Under the pieces are notes generated by a model, which did not search any database, was not told the DNA's origin, and was given only the letters and a program-made list of their open reading frames with translations. A stretch of 64,000 nucleotides of DNA from Sphingomonas hengshuiensis (GTDB lineage: Bacteria; Pseudomonadota; Alphaproteobacteria; Sphingomonadales; Sphingomonadaceae), in NCBI RefSeq assembly GCF_000935025.1, contig NZ_CP010836.1:2356001-2420000 (forward strand), given 5' to 3'. Shown piece by piece: positions 7,910 to 16,626 of this stretch. The first letter of the stretch is position 1. Each line of letters opens with the position of its first letter. Both the position numbers and the translations under genes were made by a program.

Positions 7910-10549
7910 TCAGAGCCCCGCCGCCGCGTCGATCAGCCCGCGCTCGTGCGACACGCGCACCGCGTCGCGCCGCTTGCTCACGCCGATTTTGCGGAACACC
8001 GCCTTCAGCCGATATTTGACGGTGTCCGGCGACATCCCGATCAGCCGGGCGATTTCCTTGTTCGAATAGCCCTGGGTCAAATGGCGCAGGATCGCGGCCT
8101 CGGCATCGTTGAGCGCGTCCGGCGCGGGTGCGGGCGCGCGGACCGTGCCGACTCCGCGCGCAAGGCTCTTGAGGAACTGCGCGCGGAACCGGTCGGGCGA
8201 CGCCGCCAGCGCCTCGTCGAGCGACGCCTGGACAAAGCCGCGCGCGTTCAGGAACGGGCGGGCAATCCCCTGGAACATCGCCGTCCCCACCGCCTCGTCG
8301 AAACTCGCCTGTGCCTTCCCCGCCTCGCCGATCGCGCGATAGCCATGCGCCTTGAGGATGTTGAGGTCGATCAACAGCCGCCCCGCGCCATGCTGCCGCG
8401 CCCAGTGCGACATCGCGATCAGCTCGTCCAGCGCGCTGTGGTGCGCGCCCGACAGCAGCGAAATCCGGATGCGGCACAGCGCGGCGGCGATCGCCACCGG
8501 GCGATAGGGCGGCGACTCCTCGGCCATCGCATCGGCCATCGCATCCAGCCCGATCGCGCCCGCAAACGCCCGCGCCTCGCCGAGCAGTCCCTCGTCGCGC
8601 AGCAGCAGTTCGAGTTCGCACAGGTCCGACAGCAGTTCGAGCTGCCGCAGCCGGCGCCGCTGCGCCACGCCCCGCGCCCGCGCGAGCACCCCCCGCGCCG
8701 CTTCGATCGCGCCCTCATCCGCTGCGCTGTGCGCCGCAGTGAAATAGGCGACGGCATAGACATCGACCCACCCGTCCGACTGCTCCATATGCGGCAGCGC
8801 CCAGTCGAGCAGCGCGTTCGCCTCCGCCGCGCGATCCTGTTCGTAGAGCAATTGCGCCTCGAACGCCGCGCAATTCGCCGCCAGGTCCGATCGCGCGCCG
8901 AAATGCGCCTCGATCTCGGCACGCGTCACCGACAGCACGGCCACCGCGTCCTTCAGCCGCCCCTGCCCCTCGCGGATGCGCGCCTCGTGAAAGCGCGTGA
9001 ACAGCTCGCTGTAGAGCGAACCCATCGCCTGGTAATGCGCCCGCGCCGTCAGCGTCGGCTCCATCGCGCGCTCCAGCCAGCCGCCCTCATAATATTTGGC
9101 GCCCAGCGATTCGCTGACATTGGCGACCACCAGATGATCGTCGGCGGGCAGCGAGCGCAGCAGCGCCTCGCGCGCGAGCAGATCCTCGAGCGTCATCGGC
9201 GCGTTTTCATATTCGGCCAAAATGTCGCCGACGACGCGGATCTCGGTCCACAGATCGGGCGAGGTATCCTCCCCCTCCGCCCGCGCGACGAGCCCGTCAT
9301 AGCCGTGCCGGGCGGCGTCCATCCGCCCGCATTTGATGTCGAGATACAGTTTCGCCAGCACCAGCGCCGGGCTCGCCTCGATCTCCGCCGCGCTCAGCTT
9401 CGCCAGCCCGCGCTCGACCAGCCCCAATTGCCCCTGCGGGATCAGCCGCCACCCGCCCGCATCCTCGAGCACTCCGGCGAGCAGCGCGCCGTCCTCGGCC
9501 TCGATCGCGTGGCGGATCGCCTCCGCGGTATCGCCGCGCGAATCGAACCACAAGGCAAGCCGCTGATGCAGCGCGCGATACTGGCCGATGTCGCGCCGCG
9601 CGAGCCTGTCGCGCAGATATTCGGCGAGAAGCTGGTGATAGCGATAGGCGTCGCGCTCGGGCGAGAGCGGCGTCAGCAGCACGCCCTGCTGCTCCAGCCG
9701 TTCGAGCAGCAACCCGCCGTCGCGCCGGTCGCAGATCAGGTTCAGCGCCTCGCCGGTCACGCGGTCGAGCAGCGCGGTGCGCAACACCACTTCCTGCACA
9801 TCCTCGGGCAGCGACATCAGCACCTGTTCGGACAGATAGCCCGCAAGGTCCGATCCCGATCCCGCCGCCCCGCCGACGAAATTGCGCCGATCGACTCCGC
9901 GCCGCAGCGATACGAGCGCAAGCTGGAGCGCGATCGGCCAGCCTTCGGTCCGCTCGATCAGGCTGCGGACATCGTCCGCGCCCAGCGGCACGCCATCGGT
10001 GCGGGCCAGCATCTCCTCAGCCTCGGGGCTGGAGAATTTGAGGTCTTCGGCGGAGAGCGCGAGCAACTGGCCCTCGGCGGCGAGCATCGTCTGCCCCAGC
10101 CGCGGATAATCGCGCGAGGCGATGATGAAGTGGCAGTTGCTCGGCGCCAGCCGGATCAGCGACTGGAGGAAATCGAGCGCTTCCGGGCTCTCGGCGCAGT
10201 GGAGATCGTCGAGGATCAGCACCGCCTTGCGCGGATCGCGCGCCAGCCGGTTGATGATCGCCGACAGCGCGGCGCGCGCGGGCATCGCGCCCGAAACCGG
10301 GTCATTCTCCTCCACCGCCTCGCCGCCGATCGCATAGGCGATATACTGGCCCAGCCGCTTGGCGTCGGCATCGTCGCGTTCGAGCGTCAGCCACGCGACG
10401 AGCAGGTCGGCATCGGCAAAGCGCCGGCGCCACTGGGCGAGCAGGCTGGTCTTGCCATATCCCGCGGGCGCATGGATGAGCGTGAGCCGCCGCTCGAGCG
10501 CGCCGTCCAGCCGTTCGAGCAGCGCGTCGCGCCGAATCTGGTCGCCCAT
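7910..10549 (-). CDS. LuxR-family ATPase regulator (MalT-like, LAL)
   Basis: An 879-residue large ATP-binding regulator of the LuxR family. It shows a P-loop APAGYGKTS (residues 27-35), a Walker B-like VLILDDLH near residue 118, a long helical TPR-like centre and a C-terminal LuxR HTH (LNDAEAAILRHLTQGYSNKEIARLIGMSPDTV, split here by family position). MalT-type proteins bind an inducer and ATP, multimerise and activate transcription. It is followed by the receptor and amidohydrolase genes on the same strand and likely controls them. The N-terminus is odd: homologous-looking residues (LISTKVAPPLW) continue in frame upstream of the only in-frame ATG, while a ribosome site AGGAG followed by ATG at 10599 lies in another frame that stops after six codons. 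A frameshift, or a non-ATG start, is therefore possible. Confidence 0.88.
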   Translation of the reverse strand: MGDQIRRDALLERLDGALERRLTLIHAPAGYGKTSLLAQWRRRFADADLLVAWLTLERDDADAKRLGQYIAYAIGGEAVEENDPVSGAMPARAALSAIINRLARDPRKAVLILDDLHCAESPEALDFLQSLIRLAPSNCHFIIASRDYPRLGQTMLAAEGQLLALSAEDLKFSSPEAEEMLARTDGVPLGADDVRSLIERTEGWPIALQLALVSLRRGVDRRNFVGGAAGSGSDLAGYLSEQVLMSLPEDVQEVVLRTALLDRVTGEALNLICDRRDGGLLLERLEQQGVLLTPLSPERDAYRYHQLLAEYLRDRLARRDIGQYRALHQRLALWFDSRGDTAEAIRHAIEAEDGALLAGVLEDAGGWRLIPQGQLGLVERGLAKLSAAEIEASPALVLAKLYLDIKCGRMDAARHGYDGLVARAEGEDTSPDLWTEIRVVGDILAEYENAPMTLEDLLAREALLRSLPADDHLVVANVSESLGAKYYEGGWLERAMEPTLTARAHYQAMGSLYSELFTRFHEARIREGQGRLKDAVAVLSVTRAEIEAHFGARSDLAANCAAFEAQLLYEQDRAAEANALLDWALPHMEQSDGWVDVYAVAYFTAAHSAADEGAIEAARGVLARARGVAQRRRLRQLELLSDLCELELLLRDEGLLGEARAFAGAIGLDAMADAMAEESPPYRPVAIAAALCRIRISLLSGAHHSALDELIAMSHWARQHGAGRLLIDLNILKAHGYRAIGEAGKAQASFDEAVGTAMFQGIARPFLNARGFVQASLDEALAASPDRFRAQFLKSLARGVGTVRAPAPAPDALNDAEAAILRHLTQGYSNKEIARLIGMSPDTVKYRLKAVFRKIGVSKRRDAVRVSHERGLIDAAAGL

Positions 10550-10797
10550 CCACAGCGGCGGCGCGACCTTGGTCGAGATCAGTTCTTCGATCGCACCATC
10601 TCCACTCCTGCCGAGTCGCGCGGATACCGGCGCGAAGGCGCACGGTACAAGCGCATCGCCGAAACGCGAGCATCTTACCCGCCCCGGACGCCCGTTTACC
10701 CGTCCGCCGGACGCCGCACCCGTTTCCCGCGTTGCACGCCCGCGCTCCAGCCCCTTAGCTCGACGTCGTAGAGAGCGTGCCGGAGGATTGGGGTAGC

Positions 10798-12399
10798 GTG
10801 CGGATTGGAGTCGATGTCGGGGGGACGAATACCGACGCCGTGCTGATGAACGGAGCCACGGTGGTCGCCTGGACCAAACAGCCGACGAGCGCCGATGTCG
10901 GCACCGGCGTCGCCGCGGCGATCACGGCGGTATTGGGCGATGCGCGGGTCGCGCCGGGGGCGATTGCCTCGGTGATGATCGGCACCACCCATTTCACCAA
11001 TGCGCTGGTCGAACGCAGCCGGCTGGACCGGGTCGGCATCCTGCGGCTCGCCAGCCCCTCGGGCGAGGCGCTGCCCCCGATGACCGGCTGGCCCGAAGCG
11101 CTCGCCGGCCAGATCGATGCGCGAACCTATCTCCTCCCCGGCGGGTTCGAATTCGACGGACGCGAAATCGCCCCGCTCGATCCCGCGGCGATCCGCGCCG
11201 CGGCGCGCGAACTGCGCGATGCCGGGATCGACTCGATCGCGATCAGCAGCGTGTTCGCGCCGGTGAACCCCGCGATGGAGGACCGCGCCGCCGCGCTGGT
11301 CGCCGAGGAACATCCCGATGCCCGCATCACCGTGTCGCACACGCTCGGTCGCATCGGCTTTATCGAGCGCGAGAATGCGACGATCCTCAACGCCGCGCTG
11401 GGCAGCCTGGCGACGCATGTCGTCGCGTCGTTCGAACGCGCGCTGGCGGAGATCGGGATCGACGCGCCACTCTATCTCTCGCAGAATGACGGGACGCTGA
11501 TCTCCGCCGCGCGCGCCGCCGCCTATCCGGTGCTGACGATCGGGTCGGGGCCGACCAACAGCATGCGCGGCGCGGCGTTTCTCAGCGGGGTGCGCGACGC
11601 GATCGTGCTCGATGTCGGCGGCACCACCACCGATATCGGCGTCCTCGCCAATGGCTTTCCCCGCGAATCCTCGGTCGCGGTCGATATCGGCGGGGTGCGG
11701 ATCAACTTCCGCATGCCCGATATCCTCGCGCTCGGGCTGGGCGGCGGGACGCGCATCCATCTCGACCCCGCGCTTTATGGCACGGACGCGATCGATGCGG
11801 ACGATCTGCGCGTCGGCCCGGATTCGGTCGGCTTCCGGATCACCGAACAGGCATGGCTGTTCGGTGGCGCCACGCTGACCACCAGCGACGTCGCGGTCGC
11901 AGCGGGCCGCGCGGAATTCGGCGACCCCGCCCTGCTCCCGCCGCTGTCGGACGCGGTGCGCGACGCCGTCTGGGCGCGGATGCAGGCGATGCTCGAGGAA
12001 GCGGTCGACCGGATGAAGACCAGCCGCGGCGACGTGCTCCTGCTGGCAGTGGGCGGCGGCAATTTCCTGGTACCCGACACGCTGCGCGGTGCCGCGCGGG
12101 TGGTGCGTCCGCGCCACGCCGCCGTCGCCAATGCCGTCGGCGCCGCAATCGCGCAGGTCGGCGCGCAGGTCGAGCAGGTCGTCTCGTATGAGCGCGAGCC
12201 GCGCGCCACTGCGCTCGATCGCCTGCGCGCCGAGGCCGTGGCCCAGGCAATCGCGGCGGGCGGCATCCCCGACAGCGTCGAAATCGTGGAGATGGACGAA
12301 GTGTATCTGACCTATCTACCCGGCCGCGCCGCGCAGGTCCGCGTCCGCGCCGTCGCGGACCTTGCCGGCACGCCTGCCCTGGTCGCCCATGCGCATTGA
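10798..12399 (+). CDS. Hydantoinase/oxoprolinase A-type protein (HyuA-like)
   Basis: A 533-residue ATP-dependent hydrolase of the HyuA/5-oxoprolinase family, which opens hydantoin-like or 5-oxoproline rings. It has the actin-fold phosphate loop RIGVDVGGTNTDAVL at the N-terminus, IGTTHFTNALVER, a second phosphate loop LDVGGTTTDIGVL, and GLGGGTRIHLDP. I chose the GTG at 10798 because GGAGG lies 11 bases upstream and the protein then starts as family members do; a GTG at 10777 is the alternative. The usual HyuB partner is absent; instead the gene overlaps a DUF917 gene by 11 bases, a pairing known for this subfamily. It is divergent from the LuxR-type regulator. Confidence 0.88.
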   Translation: MRIGVDVGGTNTDAVLMNGATVVAWTKQPTSADVGTGVAAAITAVLGDARVAPGAIASVMIGTTHFTNALVERSRLDRVGILRLASPSGEALPPMTGWPEALAGQIDARTYLLPGGFEFDGREIAPLDPAAIRAAARELRDAGIDSIAISSVFAPVNPAMEDRAAALVAEEHPDARITVSHTLGRIGFIERENATILNAALGSLATHVVASFERALAEIGIDAPLYLSQNDGTLISAARAAAYPVLTIGSGPTNSMRGAAFLSGVRDAIVLDVGGTTTDIGVLANGFPRESSVAVDIGGVRINFRMPDILALGLGGGTRIHLDPALYGTDAIDADDLRVGPDSVGFRITEQAWLFGGATLTTSDVAVAAGRAEFGDPALLPPLSDAVRDAVWARMQAMLEEAVDRMKTSRGDVLLLAVGGGNFLVPDTLRGAARVVRPRHAAVANAVGAAIAQVGAQVEQVVSYEREPRATALDRLRAEAVAQAIAAGGIPDSVEIVEMDEVYLTYLPGRAAQVRVRAVADLAGTPALVAHAH

Positions 12400-13492
12400 T
12401 CGCCAGGCTTTGCTCGATCTCGCCACCGGCGCCGCCTTTCTCGGCTCGGGCGGCGGCGGCGACCCCTATTATGCGCAGTTGCTCGGCGAGGCGGAGATTG
12501 CGCGGCGCGGGCCCTTCCACCTGATCGCGCTCGATGCGCTTGCCGACGATGCGCTGGTGGCGCCCTGTGGCTGGATCGGCGCGCCGACCGTCTCGGCGGA
12601 AAAGCTGCCCAATGGCCAGGAAGCGATCCTCGGCCTGCGCGCGCTGGAGAGGATCGCCGGGCGCCGGATCGACGCGGTGATGCCGATCGAGATCGGCGGC
12701 GGCAACGGCCTCGCGCCTTTGCTCGCCGCTGCCGAGCTGGGCATCCCCGTGGTCGATGCCGACGGCATGGGCCGCGCCTTTCCCGAATCGCAGATGACGG
12801 TGTTCAGCATCGACGGGCTGTCCGCCTGCCCCTCGGTCGTCACCTCCGCGAACGGCGCGCTGCGCGTGATCGAGACCGACGACAATCTCGATCACGAGCG
12901 CCAGGCGCGCGCGCTGTCGATCGAATTCGGCGGCAACGCGCATATGGTCGAATATCCGCTGAGCGGCGCCGCCGCGAAACGCCACGCGATCGGCGGCAGC
13001 GTGTCGGCGGCGATCGCGATCGGCGCCGCGGTGCGCCGCGCGCGCGCCGCGGGCGAGGACCCGTTCGCCGCGCTCCACGCCGCGCTGCGCGCCAGCGGGC
13101 TTTATCCCTTTGCCGGCACGCTGTTCGACGGCAAGGTCGTCGATGTCGAGCGCGAGACCCGCGGGGGCTTTTCGGTCGGCCGCGTCGTGATCGAGGGCTT
13201 TGGAGGCGACGGACAGATGGACCTCGAATTCCAGAACGAAAATCTGATCGCCCGCGTCGACGGCCAAGTCCGCGCGATGGTGCCCGACCTCATCACCGTG
13301 ATGGACCGCGAGACCGCCGACAGCATCACTACCGAGCGGCTGAAATTCGGCCAGCGGGTCAAGGTGATCGGCGCCGCCGCCCCGGCAGTGCTGCGGGCGG
13401 AACGGGCGCTGCGCTTCGTCGGCCCCGCCGCGTTCGGCTTCGACGGGCCCTATCGTCCGATCGAAGCGCTTAACGGCTGGAATTGCGGATGA
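12389..13492 (+). CDS. DUF917 family protein (S-methyl-thiohydantoin desulfurase-like)
   Basis: A 367-residue DUF917 protein; the family has been renamed after S-methyl thiohydantoin desulfurase. Motifs seen: a glycine-rich start ATGAAFLGSGGGGDPYY (residues about 11-27), CGWIGAPTVSAEKLPNGQE, MPIEIGGGNGLAPL and VVDADGMGRAFPE. The start is the ATG inside the end of the hydantoinase gene, and the stop overlaps the permease start as ATGA, so the three are translationally coupled. The role is probably hydrolysis or desulfurisation of a five-membered nitrogen ring together with its HyuA neighbour. That specific reaction is inferred from family naming and not from active-site evidence. Confidence 0.85.
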   Translation: MRIDRQALLDLATGAAFLGSGGGGDPYYAQLLGEAEIARRGPFHLIALDALADDALVAPCGWIGAPTVSAEKLPNGQEAILGLRALERIAGRRIDAVMPIEIGGGNGLAPLLAAAELGIPVVDADGMGRAFPESQMTVFSIDGLSACPSVVTSANGALRVIETDDNLDHERQARALSIEFGGNAHMVEYPLSGAAAKRHAIGGSVSAAIAIGAAVRRARAAGEDPFAALHAALRASGLYPFAGTLFDGKVVDVERETRGGFSVGRVVIEGFGGDGQMDLEFQNENLIARVDGQVRAMVPDLITVMDRETADSITTERLKFGQRVKVIGAAAPAVLRAERALRFVGPAAFGFDGPYRPIEALNGWNCG

Positions 13493-14742
13493 GCGGCACC
13501 GAAGACGCCACCTATGCCCATGCCCCGGTCCCCAACGGCGTCACCGTGCCCGGATGGCGCGTCGGGCTGATCGTCGCGAGCTTCTCGATCGGCCTGCCCG
13601 ATTTCCTCAACGGCGCGCACAACGCGCTGGCACTGGGCTTTTGGGGCGCAGTGCTCGCGGCGCTGCTCGCCGGGCTGATCCTGTGCGCCGGGGGATCGAT
13701 GACCGCGATCGTCAGCGTCCGCACGCGGTTGTCGACCTATCTCCTCGTCCGCCGCTCGTTCGGCACCGGCGGCGCGGCGCTGATCAACACCGTGATCGCG
13801 CTGATCCATTTCTGCTGGTTCGGGGTCAACGCCTCGTTCTTCGGCGAGGCGATGGTCGAGGCGGCGAACGCCAACGGGCTGCCCGGCAATTTCGCGGCGT
13901 TCGTGGTGCTTGGCAGCATCCTGATGACGGCATCGACGCTGATCGGCTTCCGCGCGCTCGACCGGCTGGCGCTGGTCGCAGTGCCGCTGCTCGCGGCGAT
14001 CCTGCTGGCGGTGGTGGTGGTCACGTTGCGCAGCCATGGCTTCGTCACTGCGCCCGATCCCAACCCGCCCGAGCCGATGACGCTCGGCATCGCGGTCTCG
14101 GCGCTGATCGGCGCATACATGCTCGCGGTCGCGACGATGCCCGATCTGTCGCGCTACACCCGCACCGCGCGCGGCGCCGTCGCCAGCATGGCGCTGTCCT
14201 TTCCGATCGCGACGCCGCTGATGATGACCGCCGCCGCGATCCCCGCGCTGGCGACGCACGAGACCAGCGTGATGAAGCTGGTCACCGCCTATGGCTTCGG
14301 CACCCCGGTGCTGTTCCTGCTCGTGCTGCCAACCTGGACCGTCAACGCGCTCAACCTCTATTCGTCGAGCCTCTCGCTCGGCAGCACCTTTCCGCGCGTG
14401 CGCCCCTGGATATTCACGCTCGCAGGGGGCACGATCGGCGCGGCCTTCGCGCTGATGGGCATCCTTGAGGCGTTCATCCCGTTCGTGCTGTTCCTCGGGC
14501 TGATCATCCCGCCGATCGCCGCAATCTATGTGATCGACGCCTGGACCCGCTATCGCCGCGCCGATTCCGCGCAATCCTTGCTCGGCCTGCCCCGCTTTGA
14601 CTGGCGCGCGATCGCCACCTGGCTGATCGCAGTCGTGGTCGCGGTGCTCGGCACCTATAAGGGCTGGACGATCACCACCGTCCCCGCGCTCGATGCGACG
14701 ATCGTCGCGGGGCTGCTCTACGCAATGCTCAGGGCCAGGTGA
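13489..14742 (+). CDS. NCS1-type permease (cytosine/purine/hydantoin/allantoin family)
   Basis: A 417-residue inner-membrane permease with about 12 hydrophobic segments, resembling the CodB branch of the NCS1 family, which imports nucleobases, allantoin, hydantoins or thiamine by ion symport. The N-terminal part has PNGVTVPGWRVGLIVASFSIGLPDF; later segments include ALINTVIALIHFCWFGVNASFFGEA and PTWTVNALNLYSSSLSLG, matching the family layout. Start ATG overlaps the upstream stop (ATGA). Being last in the HyuA-DUF917-permease operon, it most likely brings in the ring compound that the first two proteins process. Confidence 0.87.
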   Translation: MSGTEDATYAHAPVPNGVTVPGWRVGLIVASFSIGLPDFLNGAHNALALGFWGAVLAALLAGLILCAGGSMTAIVSVRTRLSTYLLVRRSFGTGGAALINTVIALIHFCWFGVNASFFGEAMVEAANANGLPGNFAAFVVLGSILMTASTLIGFRALDRLALVAVPLLAAILLAVVVVTLRSHGFVTAPDPNPPEPMTLGIAVSALIGAYMLAVATMPDLSRYTRTARGAVASMALSFPIATPLMMTAAAIPALATHETSVMKLVTAYGFGTPVLFLLVLPTWTVNALNLYSSSLSLGSTFPRVRPWIFTLAGGTIGAAFALMGILEAFIPFVLFLGLIIPPIAAIYVIDAWTRYRRADSAQSLLGLPRFDWRAIATWLIAVVVAVLGTYKGWTITTVPALDATIVAGLLYAMLRAR

Positions 14743-14763
14743 ACGCGTAGGGCGGCCCGCCGC

Positions 14764-15192
14764 CTATTGCATCGAGCGCAGCAGGATGCTCGTCTCGCTG
14801 TTCAGCACCCCCTCGGCGGTCCGCATCTCGCGCAGGATGCGGTCCAGGTCGACGAGCGACTGCGCATGGACTTCGGCGACAAGGTCCCAGGCGCCGTTGG
14901 TGGTGTGCAGCGCGGTAATCTCGGGCAGCCCGCGCAGCGCGCGGATCACCGCACTGGTCGACGCCCCCGCGACTTCGATCAGCGTGATCGCGCGCACCCC
15001 CTGCCCCGCCCCCGGCGCCTCGGCCCGCACCGTGAACCCCAATATCGCGCGCGACTCGATCAGCCGGTCGAGCCGCGCCTGCACCGTCGCCCGCGACACT
15101 TTCAGCGCGGTCGCCAGCCGCGAGACCGGCGCACGCCCGTCCGCACGGAGCAGCGAAATCAGCTGGCGATCGAGCGAATCGAGAAGGATCAT
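14764..15192 (-). CDS. Lrp/AsnC family transcriptional regulator
   Basis: A 142-residue Lrp/AsnC regulator, the usual family size. The N-terminal HTH (LDSLDRQLISLLRADGRAPVSRLATALKVS, read across residues 4-33, continuing RATVQARLDRL) is followed by a RAM ligand-binding domain with ITALHTTNGAWDLVAEVHAQSLVDLDRIL. Such proteins sense amino acids and often control a divergently transcribed target. Here the divergent neighbour is ornithine cyclodeaminase, 125 bp away, which makes an amino-acid effector and direct control of that gene likely. It converges with the permease gene, leaving a 21-bp gap. Confidence 0.93.
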   Translation of the reverse strand: MILLDSLDRQLISLLRADGRAPVSRLATALKVSRATVQARLDRLIESRAILGFTVRAEAPGAGQGVRAITLIEVAGASTSAVIRALRGLPEITALHTTNGAWDLVAEVHAQSLVDLDRILREMRTAEGVLNSETSILLRSMQ

Positions 15193-15245
15193 GCAAATCG
15201 CCTAGCAGCGCCCGGCAATTTGCCAAGACCTTACCCGCCGATCAC

Positions 15246-15261
15246 GCATGTTGCGCATGTT
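15246..15261. promoter_or_regulatory. Direct repeat GCATGTT x2, candidate Lrp-type site
   Basis: Two GCATGTT copies nine bases apart lie in the space between the Lrp gene and the ornithine cyclodeaminase gene, about 57 bp before the cyclodeaminase start. Repeated half sites on one helix face are typical of Lrp-family binding. Assignment as an operator is inference. Confidence 0.35.
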
Positions 15262-15317
15262 TCCCGACAAGCTGCGCGGCTAGCTCAGCAGCACAATCGA
15301 ACGGAAGGATAAAGAGC

Positions 15318-16355
15318 ATGACGGTCTATGTCGGCGTCGAGGATCTGTGCAGGCTGGTCGCATCGGTCGGAGTCGAGCCGTTCATCGCCGGCATCGCCGA
15401 CCGCATCGAAAGCGATTTCCGCCGCTGGCGCGAATTCGACAAGGCGCCGCGCTATGCCAGCCATTCGCCCGACGGCGTGATCGAACTGATGCCCGCCGCC
15501 GATCGCCGCCGGTTCAGCTTCAAATATGTCAACGGCCACCCGAAGAACACGCGGCTGGGGCTCCAGACCGTCGCCGCGTTCGGCGTGCTCGCCGATGTCG
15601 ATACCGGCTATCCGGTGCTGCTCAGCGAGATGACGGTGCTCACCGCGCTGCGCACCGCGGCGACTTCGGCGCTCGCGGCGCGCTACCTCGCCCGCCCCGA
15701 CAGCCGCACCATGGCGCTGATCGGGCTCGGCGCGCAGTCCGAGTTCCAGGCGCTGGGCTTCCGCGCGCTGCTCGGTATCGAGCGGCTGCAAGTGTGGGAC
15801 ATCGATCCCGCCGCCATCGCCAAGTTTCGCGCCAACATGGCCGGGCTCGGCTTCCACGTCACCGCCGCGCGCTCGGCGCCCGACGCGGTGCTCGGCGCCG
15901 ACGTGATCACCACCGTCACCGCGGACAAGGCACAGGCGACGATCCTGTCCGACAACATGGTCGGCGCCGGCATACACATCAACGCCGTCGGCGGCGACTG
16001 CCCGGGCAAGACCGAACTGGCCCCCGCGATCCTCTCGCGCGGGACGGTGTTCGTCGAATATCCCGAACAGACGCGCATCGAAGGCGAAATCCAGCAGATG
16101 CCCGCCGACTTCCCCGTGACCGAGCTGTGGCGCGTCTTCGCGGGCGAGGCGCCGGGCCGCAGCAGCGCCGACGAAATCACGATCTTCGACTCGGTCGGGT
16201 TCGGGATCGAGGATTTCTCGGCGCTCTCCTATGTGCACGCACTGATCGAGGGCCGCGACGACCTGCCCCGGCTCGACCTGATCGTCGCCCCCGGCGACCC
16301 GCGCAACCTGTTCGGCCTGGTCCGCGAACCCCAGCCGGAGCAGCGGGCGGCGTAG
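15318..16355 (+). CDS. Ornithine cyclodeaminase / mu-crystallin family protein
   Basis: A 345-residue NAD(P)-dependent enzyme of the ornithine cyclodeaminase family. Known members turn ornithine into proline and ammonia or reduce cyclic imines and ketimines. Seen: the conserved lysine region FKYVNGHP (Lys 69), SEMTVLTALRTAATSALAARYLA (arginine 112) and the Rossmann loop ALIGLGAQSEF (about 134-143), then NAVGGDCPGKTEL, typical of the C-terminal part. A good ribosome site (AAGGA) precedes the ATG. It stands alone, divergent from an Lrp regulator. Whether it uses ornithine or an amino acid released by the nearby amidase genes cannot be decided from sequence. Confidence 0.9.
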   Translation: MTVYVGVEDLCRLVASVGVEPFIAGIADRIESDFRRWREFDKAPRYASHSPDGVIELMPAADRRRFSFKYVNGHPKNTRLGLQTVAAFGVLADVDTGYPVLLSEMTVLTALRTAATSALAARYLARPDSRTMALIGLGAQSEFQALGFRALLGIERLQVWDIDPAAIAKFRANMAGLGFHVTAARSAPDAVLGADVITTVTADKAQATILSDNMVGAGIHINAVGGDCPGKTELAPAILSRGTVFVEYPEQTRIEGEIQQMPADFPVTELWRVFAGEAPGRSSADEITIFDSVGFGIEDFSALSYVHALIEGRDDLPRLDLIVAPGDPRNLFGLVREPQPEQRAA

Positions 16356-16374
16356 GCCCCTCGCGGCCAGGGGG

Positions 16375-16602
16375 ATCGCATATGCACCGTCGTCCCCCTC
16401 ACCCTTCCGCGCCTTCGGCGCTCCCTCCCTCTCCCAAGGGGAGAGGGACGCGGAGGCCCAAGCTCCCTCTCCCCTTGGGAGAGGAGTATCGGGTCGGCCA
16501 TGCCCCCGGCATGGCCTGAACAGCGCGGGGCGCTGTTCACCCGATACTGGGCCCGCCGCCGTAGGCGGTGGGAAGGGTGAGGAGGACGACCTTATATGCG
16601 AT
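16375..16602. repeat. MITE-like palindromic element with inverted ends
   Basis: About 228 bp without a gene between the cyclodeaminase and the second amidohydrolase. The outer ends are inverted copies of ATCGCATA. Just inside, 16389-16408 and 16571-16590 are inverted repeats matching at 19 of 20 positions. The interior holds further nested hairpins made of CCCTCTCCC-type pyrimidine runs and a hairpin GAACAGCGC/GCGCTGTTC. No reading frame worth calling is present, so it looks like a non-coding miniature element. It also fills most of the gene-free stretch here. Confidence 0.7.
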
Positions 16603-16626
16603 AGCCCCGTCACTTCCCCCACGCAC

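Noticed and set aside
5796..10771. Long plus-strand open frames (633 and 941 codons) opposite the TonB receptor and the LuxR regulator
   Set aside because: Same third-position GC effect; the minus-strand proteins show signal peptide, plug, P-loop and HTH motifs, while the plus-strand products show none.
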